Origin: Planctomycetaceae bacterium UBA4732
Lineage (GTDB): Bacteria > Planctomycetota > Planctomycetia > Gemmatales > Gemmataceae
Assembly (NCBI GenBank): GCA_002404095.1
Contig: DHJA01000232.1
Location: 33,390-65,716 of the forward strand
DNA: 32,327 nucleotides
Direction of reading: 5' to 3'
The notes below the pieces were generated by a model. That model ran no database searches and was not told the origin of the DNA. It saw only the letters and a list, made by a program, of their open reading frames with translations. Below are positions 17,560 through 23,159 of this stretch, one piece after another; the first letter of the stretch is position 1; every line of letters begins with the position of its first letter. The position numbers were made by a program, and so were the translations under genes.

Positions 17560-17664
17560 ATGTTCCAGAGCTTCGCCGTCAGGAACTTTCGGTGCTTCTC
17601 GGGACTGGCGCTCACGCAGCTGGAGCGCGTGAACCTGATTGCCGGCAAGAACAACACGGGCAAC
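17560..17664 (+). pseudogene. 5' fragment of an AAA/OLD-like ATPase gene
   Basis: A well-formed start (GAGGT ribosome-binding site, ATG 17560) leads into SFAVRNFRCFSGLAL, then LERVNLIAGKNNTG, the N-terminus and start of the Walker A loop of RecF/OLD-type AAA ATPases. The frame then runs into unrelated sequence and stops at 17691. The loop lacks its final Lys-Thr/Ser. This is a cut-off gene end, not a short functional gene. Confidence 0.7.
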
Positions 17665-17821
17665 CCTCGGTTCGGCCCAGGTCCAGCGTAAAGCGTTGGC
17701 CGCACTTCGTCGTAATCTCGACGGCCAACTCCGGCGGCGCCAGGCCAAATAGCGCCAGATTGGCCCCCTTGTCCACGACGTAGCACTCCAGTTTCAGGCC
17801 GGTCAGCGTAGTATGCGCGGA
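17665..17821 (-). pseudogene. Fragment of a DUF4340-like gene
   Basis: On the minus strand an open stretch reads LTGLKLECYVVDKGANLALF, GLAPPELAVEITT, KCGQRFTLDLGRTEG. The GL.PPEL.VE.T pattern, followed by a glycine-containing hairpin and LGRTEG, resembles the repeated unit of DUF4340 proteins. A stop lies upstream at about 17822, and downstream the similarity ends exactly where the AAA fragment begins. It is a remnant in opposite orientation to that fragment. Confidence 0.5.
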
Positions 17822-17905
17822 CTAATAATTTTTCTGGCCTGCGGCGACGCCTAGCGGTAATCTAAAGGCGGTTTCCCACGGATCGAATGCAAGGGAGGCG
17901 CCCCC

Positions 17906-18811
17906 ATGTCCCCCCACAACGATGGCCGACAGGGCGACCACGACGCCACCAACTACGGCGCAACGCCTTCCGATCCGGCGGCGACGCGCTACGCCGGCGC
18001 GCCGGCAATCCCTGTTTCCACCGACGACGCGGCCGGCACGCGCTACTCCGACGCGCCCGCCGACCCTCATGCGACGGCGTACACGCCGACTTCCGGTGCG
18101 TCGGACAACGCCGCTGCCGGGCGCCTGCCGCGCCGCTTCGGCGGCTACGAACTGCTGGAGGAAATCGGCCACGGCGGTATGGGCGTCGTCTACAGAGCCA
18201 GACAACTGGCGCCCGAGCGTATGGTCGCCCTCAAGGTGATCCGCTCCGGCGAGTTGGCCGATGCGGATGACGTGCGCCGCTTTCGCCAAGAAGCCGACGA
18301 GGCGGCGCGTCTGGACCATCCGCATATTGTGCCGGTCTACGAAGTCGGCGAACACGGCGGCTTGCATTTCTTCACCATGAAGTTGGTCGAAGGCGGCAGC
18401 CTGTCTGGGCGCCTTGAGCGATACCACAACGATGCGAAGGCGGCGGCCAAGCTGACGGCGACGGCGGCGCGGGCGGTACATTATGCCCATCAACGGCAAT
18501 TGCTGCACCGCGACCTGAAGCCGGGCAACATCCTGCTGGATGCGTCCGGTGAGCCGCACGTCGCCGACTTCGGTTTGGCCAAGCGGATGGGCGGAGCGGG
18601 CGAGGCTTCACAGTCGCAGGGCGTGGGTACGCCGGAATACATGGCGCCGGAACAGGCGCGCGGCGAAAAGGAGCGCGAGGAAGCGGAAGGAAGCGGTAAA
18701 GGGACAAGTTTAGATTTGGCGCCATGTGGCTTCGCATCAACCAAGCACTCTAGGATTGTGGCTAAGGCTCGACGGCCTCTGCTCCGAGTTGTTCTCCCTT
18801 GTCGTCGTTGA
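17906..18811 (+). pseudogene. Ser/Thr protein kinase truncated after the APE motif
   Basis: An N-terminal ~75-residue Ala/Thr/Asp-rich disordered stretch precedes a Hanks-type kinase domain. It keeps the glycine loop GHGGMGVVY 88-96, K110, E129, HRDLKPGN 201-208, DFG 221-223 and GTPEYMAPE to 249. Similarity stops at about residue 255 (base 18670); the remaining ~46 codons are unrelated and overlap the 3' end of the endonuclease gene. Subdomains IX-XI and any sensor domain are lost, so activity is unlikely. A GGGAGG ribosome-binding site precedes ATG 17906. A TPR-like scrap at 21015-21113 on the same strand may be the lost 3' end. The break probably marks where the restriction-modification genes entered. 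Confidence 0.85.
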
Positions 18812-19616
18812 CGGCGTGAAGAAGGAAGAGCCAATCGATCGCGCCGGCGGCGGAAAGACCGTATTTCTCTCTCAACTCCAGAACCAGCCGATGAGCGGCG
18901 CCCCCTGCCACCTCCTTCATATCTGGCGTATTGGCCATGAATTCGTCGGCGCCTTTAGCGATCCCTTCGAGGATCCATTCTTGAGTGGCTTTCTCGTCGT
19001 CGTTCAACCACGACCAGAAAGCGGCCCCCGCCTTGACCTCGACGTAATCAAGTTTCCGCATCTCCGACTGGTGTCGTATATTTTCTCCTTTGACGACGCG
19101 ATATTTATCTGTCAGCAATCCCTTATGCCCGTAGAAAACGCCCACGACGATTCCGCGCGACTGAAGCCCTTGCTCGCCTAACGCCAGAAAGTGACGATAC
19201 AAACCCATTGCCTGACCGAGTTGAATGGACCAGGCTCCGGCCTTCAGGGACAAAAGGTAAACACCGTCGCTCTTCGTGACAAGATGATCAATGTCATCGA
19301 AGATTTCTTTGTTGTACGGGGATACGTCCCGGCAAGTCGAGTCAAGCCGCTTCGTCTGAAATACATGGGGCAATACTTTCTCATCAATCATCTTGCCGAA
19401 ACCTGTGGCGTGACCGCCGCCGAGATGCGAGGTTAGTAGAAACTGTGCGAGGGACAACTGGTCTGTGATCTGATGGAAGTCTTTCAGAGCGCGCATTAGA
19501 AAAGGGTTGACGTTCAGTACGCCGCCTATTTGCGTGCGCAATTTACGAAGGCGACGCCCGAGAAACAGGCTCGTTTCTTTCGCAGTTCCCGCAACGCATT
19601 CGGTGTGAGCCACCAT
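18762..19616 (-). CDS. Type II restriction endonuclease, PmeII-like
   Basis: A 284-aa protein. The central part, [18 protein letters not shown], then [21 protein letters not shown] and [10 protein letters not shown], matches the pattern remembered for PmeII-family type II endonucleases: an Asp/His cluster (DDIDH, 107-111) followed by a strand with SLK (123-125), compatible with a variant PD-(D/E)XK site. ATG 19616 overlaps the methylase stop as TAATG, so translation is coupled and methylase is made first, the safe order for an R-M pair. The family call rests on recall. Cleavage specificity cannot be read from the sequence. Confidence 0.75.
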   Translation of the reverse strand: MVAHTECVAGTAKETSLFLGRRLRKLRTQIGGVLNVNPFLMRALKDFHQITDQLSLAQFLLTSHLGGGHATGFGKMIDEKVLPHVFQTKRLDSTCRDVSPYNKEIFDDIDHLVTKSDGVYLLSLKAGAWSIQLGQAMGLYRHFLALGEQGLQSRGIVVGVFYGHKGLLTDKYRVVKGENIRHQSEMRKLDYVEVKAGAAFWSWLNDDEKATQEWILEGIAKGADEFMANTPDMKEVAGGAAHRLVLELREKYGLSAAGAIDWLFLLHAVNDDKGEQLGAEAVEP

Positions 19617-20950
19617 TACAACTCCCCTTCGGTCGAGGGCGGAATCCAATCGAAAAGGGACGGCCCCTCCATGCGAGTTTTTTTTCGCCCCGGGCGTTGC
19701 GAGTAAGGCAGGCCATCGATAATCTGGCCGTCCTTCCACCAACATCGTGTCCGCACATGCGGTCGCAAGTGTAAGACACGGTTAGGCAGGATCGGTCCCG
19801 GCGCGGGATTTTGGATCGAGATGATTTGTTCCAGTAGGTCGATAACGGAACCGCCCCCAAGGCGGCCCAACACGATGGGGACCGCGTTTCCCACCTGCTG
19901 GTACTTTTCCCCTGGCGTACCAACGAAGGCCCATTCCGGTGGGAAGCCCTGAACGAGTGCGCACTCGCCGACCGTGAGCGGGCGGAGCAGTTCCGGATGA
20001 CACATGCTGGTCCCAGCGTGGTTGGGCATGGTCATTATGGTCGGGCAGGGAAACTCGAACGACAATTTGCGCCAGTGCGCCGACCTTCCGCCCTTGAGAA
20101 AGAAGCTCTTTCCCATGGACTCCTTCTGGATGGGTAGTGGGAGTGAGCGCCAGTTCCCACCGGGCGGGACCATCGCCAGATATTTCTGCTTTCGCTCGCT
20201 GAAGTGCATAAGGGTCGGGTCCGGGTCCGCCTTACCGTGGATGGCGTCTCCGAGCGTGGCGAACACGGGAAGGTTTTCTTCGGGGTGATCGCTGTGGGTC
20301 GGGCGTGTAAAATCGGCCGACAAATTGTAGCGATTGCCGATGACAATCATTCGTTCGCGTATTTGCGGCGCGCCGTAATTCACTGAATTAACAACGAAGC
20401 AATCGGTTCGGTAACCGAGGTGGTCGAACCGGTCCTGGACCATCTCAAACAGAGCACCTTTGTGCTGATCCTCCGCGGTGGTCATCGAAAGCAGGCCGCG
20501 CACGTTTTCCATGAGAAAGGTACGCGGTCGAAAGGCCTCCACGAAGCGCAGATATTCCAGAAGGAGCTCGCCGCGCCTGTCAGCCAGCCCTCGTCGTTTG
20601 CCGAAAACGCTAAACGCCTGACACGGCGGGCCGCCCGCGATAAGATCAACGGAGCACGGTTTCACACCGAGTTCAGCCATAACCGCAAATGGATCAAGTT
20701 CTGCAATATCCCTTTCGTAAACGCGGAGATTCCGATCGCCGACAAGTCCAGCATCCCGGTTACGCCGGATCGTCTCGCAGAAAGCCGGAATCTTCTCAAC
20801 GCACGCCAGATGCTCGAACCGGCCGGTCTGTTCGAGTCCGATGTCGAGACCCATCCCGCCAGAGAACAGCGAAAGAACCGTGAAGCGTTTTTCTGGCACA
20901 CCTGCGCCCTCGAAGTTGACGGAATGAAGATATTGCGCGAATTCTATCAC
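19616..20950 (-). CDS. DNA cytosine-5 methyltransferase
   Basis: A 444-aa protein with the C5-methyltransferase motif order: motif I LFSGGMGLDIGLEQTG (28-43), motif IV GGPPCQAFSVFG with catalytic Cys110, motif VI MENVRG (147-152), motif VIII QIRER (196-200), and late motifs RPLTVGECALVQGFPPEW and YQQVGNAVPI. The segment between VIII and IX would read the target site. It protects the host sites against the coupled endonuclease downstream. The start is taken as GTG 20950; a second GTG about 50 bases in (before PEKRFTVLSLFS) is possible. No strong ribosome-binding site is seen. The pair sits between a truncated kinase and a possible scrap of its tail. Confidence 0.92.
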   Translation of the reverse strand: MIEFAQYLHSVNFEGAGVPEKRFTVLSLFSGGMGLDIGLEQTGRFEHLACVEKIPAFCETIRRNRDAGLVGDRNLRVYERDIAELDPFAVMAELGVKPCSVDLIAGGPPCQAFSVFGKRRGLADRRGELLLEYLRFVEAFRPRTFLMENVRGLLSMTTAEDQHKGALFEMVQDRFDHLGYRTDCFVVNSVNYGAPQIRERMIVIGNRYNLSADFTRPTHSDHPEENLPVFATLGDAIHGKADPDPTLMHFSERKQKYLAMVPPGGNWRSLPLPIQKESMGKSFFLKGGRSAHWRKLSFEFPCPTIMTMPNHAGTSMCHPELLRPLTVGECALVQGFPPEWAFVGTPGEKYQQVGNAVPIVLGRLGGGSVIDLLEQIISIQNPAPGPILPNRVLHLRPHVRTRCWWKDGQIIDGLPYSQRPGRKKTRMEGPSLFDWIPPSTEGEL

Positions 20951-21202
20951 TGGAAGGGATGCCGGGCCAGTAAAGAAAAGCCGAATCAGTCCCGGCCGAC
21001 GCCCCGCTATATGCCGCCGTTGCAGGGCCGAATTCCGCCTCGGCCGCTGGCAGTCAGCCGCCGTGGATTTCCTCCAAGCACTGACGCGATGGCCCGCCGA
21101 CGAGAGTCGCTAACAAAGCGTGCCCGCTAACGCCGACGCTAGATAAAATAGAGTCCCGCGTAGACCTTGGGGTCAACGAGGCAACCCTCGCGCCGCTGGT
21201 GA
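20951..21202. other. Gene-poor stretch behind the methylase gene
   Basis: Apart from the TPR-like scrap, nothing convincing is seen here. The methylase promoter must lie in this stretch on the minus strand, but no good -35/-10 pair stands out. The open plus-strand frame covering the methylase N-terminus runs into it and is an antisense shadow. Confidence 0.4.
21000..21113 (+). pseudogene. Possible TPR-motif scrap, perhaps the lost kinase tail
   Basis: In one plus-strand frame the sequence reads RAEFRLGRWQSAAVDFLQAL, TRWPADESR, stop at 21111. The spacing fits a tetratricopeptide unit (A.FRLG.W..A..DF..AL...PAD). Planctomycete kinases often end in TPR or WD40 repeats, so this could be the 3' end of the truncated kinase, left on the far side of the R-M genes. 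It is a short match and could be chance. Confidence 0.35.
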
Positions 21203-21584
21203 TTAAAACAGCGGCGTGAACCCGGCGGCCGCGAAATGACGGTCGTTGGTAAAAACTTCGGTCAGTACAATCTCGCGGCGCGTTGTATTAGCCCCGGAGG
21301 GGCGGCGGTTAATAGCCAGGCGTGTAAACGCCTGGATGCGGGCGCCTGGCGTTGCTTTATTTAGCCCCGGAGGGGCGACGGTCCCGAGCCGGACCCTTAC
21401 CGCCGCCCCTCCGGGGCTGGATTCATCAGGGGACGCCGCCTCCTTCCAGGCGTTTACACGCCTGGCTATTAACCGCCGCCCCTCCGGGGCTAAATCGCGG
21501 CCGTCTATCTTGTGTAGATACCTAGGGGTCGGAGCGGTTCCAAAGCGCGATCAGGCCGACCGTATCGAGAAAAACCGTCCTCAT
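21203..21584 (-). pseudogene. vapC-like PIN toxin split around a palindromic element
   Basis: The 5' end (ATG 21584) reads MRTVFLDTVGLIALWNRSDP, the first strand and metal-binding Asp of a PIN ribonuclease, then a TAG at 21522-21524. The 3' end appears at 21203-21284: REIVLTEVFTNDRHFAAAGF, TPLF, stop, which is the usual VapC C-terminus with its TNDRHF motif. Between them lies a 206-bp nested palindrome; about 90-100 central codons are missing. ATG 21584 overlaps the antitoxin stop (ATGA), the usual toxin-antitoxin coupling. The toxin must be inactive. Confidence 0.8.
21288..21493. repeat. 206-bp nested palindrome with perfect 49-bp terminal inverted repeats
   Basis: The arms 21288-21336 and 21445-21493 are exact complements over 49 bases (starting TTAGCCCCGGAGGGGC). 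Inside is a second inverted repeat, 21363-21382 and 21399-21418, with one mismatch and the same AGCCCCGGAGGGGC word, so the word occurs four times in alternating orientation. There is no open frame of interest. It resembles a non-autonomous MITE/BIME-like element. No clear target-site duplication was found by eye. Confidence 0.9.
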
Positions 21585-21790
21585 GGCTGATGTTCGTCGT
21601 GGCGGGCGGCGGCTTCGGGGTCGCCCGTATCGTAGGACTGCGACAGAATCTCGAACACTCGTCGTCTGGCTTCGTCTTGTTCCGTGCGAACCGGAGCCGC
21701 TACGACATGCACGGTCGCTCCTTCTGGCAAATCGACCGGCCCTGTGGGCCGAAACATCCCGTTCTCGTAGACGGCGGTAATGGTCGCCAT
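21581..21790 (-). CDS. AF2212/DUF104-like antitoxin
   Basis: A 69-aa protein: MATITAVYENGMFRPTGPV, DLPEGATVHVVAAP, then an acidic helical tail. The AVYE.G.F.P..PV.LPEG.TV pattern is that of the AF2212-like (DUF104) antitoxins paired with VapC PIN toxins. It probably binds DNA and neutralises the toxin. AGGAG lies 8 bases before ATG 21790. The gene overlaps the toxin start by four bases. Because the toxin is destroyed, the antitoxin is an orphan and may decay or act on other VapCs. Confidence 0.85.
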   Translation of the reverse strand: MATITAVYENGMFRPTGPVDLPEGATVHVVAAPVRTEQDEARRRVFEILSQSYDTGDPEAAARHDEHQP

Positions 21791-21906
21791 CGGTTTGCTC
21801 CTCGCGCGGCCGGAGCCTGGTTGAGTTCCTCTAACATGGTATCAGAGGATGGGGACGCATGGCGATCTTTTCCATTCCGCACTTTATTTTCGGACTATTC
21901 TTGACA

Positions 21907-22161
21907 TTATGTAACCAGTTCATCCGGCTCGACTTGTTCGACTTTGGCGCCTACGCCAGCCGTTTCCACGTCCCTCACGGCCGAAAGCATGGCCTCTTGA
22001 AACGAGGCGCCTTCACGGCAAAACTCCGCATAGACCGTGCCGTCGCGCACTCCAATCAGGGCGTCGTCGCAGCCCGCCTCGTACAGGGCGTCGAGTACTT
22101 CGCGCGTCAATTCGCGCACACCCGACAGAAGTAGGGTGAACTCGTATTCCTGCTTCGCCAT
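21907..22161 (-). CDS. Small protein, GCDDAL family; second gene of a toxin-antitoxin-like pair
   Basis: An 84-aa protein: EYEFTLLLSGVRELTREVLD, ALYEAGCDDALIGVRDGTVY, FCREGASFQEAMLSAVRDVE, VEQVEPDELVT. No named domain is certain. The alternating strand-helix pattern (FTLLL, helix, GCDDALIG, YAEF, helix, acidic tail) looks like a small ferredoxin-like fold. GGAGG 8 bases before ATG 22161 fixes the start. It follows the 74-aa gene at 22179-22403 by 17 bases. The same two-gene arrangement is remembered from other bacteria with no function assigned. The acidic, DNA-free look suggests the antitoxin/partner role, by inference only. Confidence 0.8.
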   Translation of the reverse strand: MAKQEYEFTLLLSGVRELTREVLDALYEAGCDDALIGVRDGTVYAEFCREGASFQEAMLSAVRDVETAGVGAKVEQVEPDELVT

Positions 22162-22178
22162 GTTCACTCCTCCAATGT

Positions 22179-22403
22179 TTAGTGCGGACAGCGATCCACC
22201 TGCCGCCGGATAAACCTGGCGTGGCTATAGGGATTGCGAGGCGTGGACCAGACTCCGAAACGGCAACCTCCTCGCTGCCCGAGCGGACACCACAAGACGC
22301 CCCAGGCGTGGCCGCCGGAAGGGGTCCAAATCCAGCCGTTGGCCTCGGCGTACTTCACCGCCGCCTCAATGTCTTTATCCGGATGCCTGGGCCGCTTTGC
22401 CAT
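22179..22403 (-). CDS. Small basic protein; first gene of a toxin-antitoxin-like pair
   Basis: A 74-aa protein: AKRPRHPDKDIEAAVKYAEA, NGWIWTPSGGHAWGVLWCPL, GCRFGVWSTPRNPYSHARFI, RRQVDRCPH. The N-terminal helix followed by GW....GGHAWG resembles the HicA-type layout (helix, strand, glycine-His loop), but the cysteines and the WSTP.NP..HAR block are not typical HicA. It is basic and compact. AAGGAG 9 bases before ATG 22403 sets the start; the upstream open frame is not needed. Together with the gene behind it, it looks like a toxin-antitoxin-like pair. Activity is unknown. Confidence 0.8.
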   Translation of the reverse strand: MAKRPRHPDKDIEAAVKYAEANGWIWTPSGGHAWGVLWCPLGQRGGCRFGVWSTPRNPYSHARFIRRQVDRCPH

Positions 22404-22577
22404 CGGGCGATACTCCTTCGATGGATTGATCTTACCTTGGCCTACGCCGTTCGGACAAGCACCGGAAAGAAAAGTCGTCAGGAATGCTCTATAGAAAAGC
22501 TGCGATGTGGAAGGTGGCACGCCCTGCCCGGCCGGACGGTAACGGGCGGGAAAATCAAAAGGGTCGGAAATTCAAAG

Positions 22578-22616
22578 GGGTCGGGAGTCGTTCCGATCTG
22601 TAACGACACCCGACCC
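22578..22616 (+). terminator. Strong hairpin followed by T-rich run (terminator or REP unit)
   Basis: GGGTCGGGAGTCGTT pairs with AACGACACCCGACCC (one mismatch) around a 9-nt loop, and TCCTTTTGTTTG follows. A partial copy of the left arm (AAAAGGGTCGG) lies just before it. On the plus strand it would terminate, yet no plus-strand gene precedes it closely, so it may be a REP-type unit that insulates the two divergent small-gene pairs. Confidence 0.55.
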
Positions 22617-22633
22617 TCCTTTTGTTTGTCGTG

Positions 22634-22639
22634 TATAAT
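22634..22639 (+). promoter_or_regulatory. Consensus -10 box, no matching -35
   Basis: A perfect TATAAT lies 16 bases before ATG 22656. No recognisable -35 is found 16-18 bases upstream, where the arm of the hairpin lies. If real, the transcript leader would be very short. Confidence 0.3.
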
Positions 22640-22655
22640 GGACTGGATTGCGTGA

Positions 22656-22964
22656 ATGGGCCGGCAAATGGCGAAGAAAAGCCCGAAAATCACCGCAGAC
22701 GACCTTAAGGGCAAGACTGCCGCGGAGATCCGCGCGCTGGCAAAAGAGCGGGGCTTAGTGCCGCACCTGACCAAACCAGATAAATGGATGGACCCTGTTA
22801 CCGGGAAGGAGCGGTTACGAATGGATTCCGGACACGTGGACTTGAAGACTGGCCTTCCCTACAGCGACCCAAAAGCAACCGTTCCACACCACCACGCCTA
22901 TGAACCCGACGGCATTATCAAAATCGTGGATCCAATCGACGGCAATCCACATTTCCCAACATAG
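22656..22964 (+). CDS. Small protein resembling a polymorphic-toxin C-terminal domain
   Basis: A 102-aa protein. The N-terminus is basic and helical (KKSPKITADDLKGKTAAEIR). The rest, PDKWMDPVTGKERLRMDSGH, VDLKTGLPYSDPKATVPHHH, then IVDPIDGNPHFPT, resembles the small C-terminal toxin domains with an RLR.D.GHVD..TG.PY pattern carried by secreted polymorphic toxins, but here it stands alone. Several histidines (HVD, HHH, PHF) could bind metal or act in catalysis. ATG 22656 is used; ATG 22668 (MAKKSPK) is equally possible. A tiny gene follows after 11 bases and may be its partner. Confidence 0.7.
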   Translation: MGRQMAKKSPKITADDLKGKTAAEIRALAKERGLVPHLTKPDKWMDPVTGKERLRMDSGHVDLKTGLPYSDPKATVPHHHAYEPDGIIKIVDPIDGNPHFPT

Positions 22965-22975
22965 GCGCCAAAAAC

Positions 22976-23158
22976 ATGAATATTACGGACGAAAAGGTCT
23001 TTGAACTCAGCCACGGTGAGCTTGTCGCCTGGGTCGATCCCGGAGCTGCGTTACATTTAAAATGCGTCACGGCGCACGGCGATCCTGTGGAGTTAAACGC
23101 AGAGGAAGTCAAGTCCCTATGTGAGGCTTTGCTAAAATTGGTGCGCGAGATCGAGTAA
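22976..23158 (+). CDS. Small acidic protein, candidate partner of the preceding gene
   Basis: A 60-aa protein: MNITDEKVFELSHGELVAWV, DPGAALHLKCVTAHGDPVEL, NAEEVKSLCEALLKLVREIE. It is acidic, with two or three strands and one C-terminal amphipathic helix. No family is recognised. It lies 11 bases after the toxin-domain-like gene and its stop is one base before the cyclase ATG (TAAGATG), so all three are probably one transcript. An immunity or antitoxin role is inferred only from size, charge and position. Confidence 0.65.
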   Translation: MNITDEKVFELSHGELVAWVDPGAALHLKCVTAHGDPVELNAEEVKSLCEALLKLVREIE

Positions 23159-23159
23159 G

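Noticed and set aside
17906..18811. Functional short kinase
   Set aside because: Subdomains IX-XI are missing and the tail is unrelated sequence that overlaps the endonuclease gene end.
21288..21493. CRISPR array
   Set aside because: The repeats alternate in orientation and have no regular spacers; no cas gene is near.
21246..21590. Open frame spanning the 206-bp palindrome
   Set aside because: Made only of the inverted-repeat arms and the antisense of the vapC remnants.
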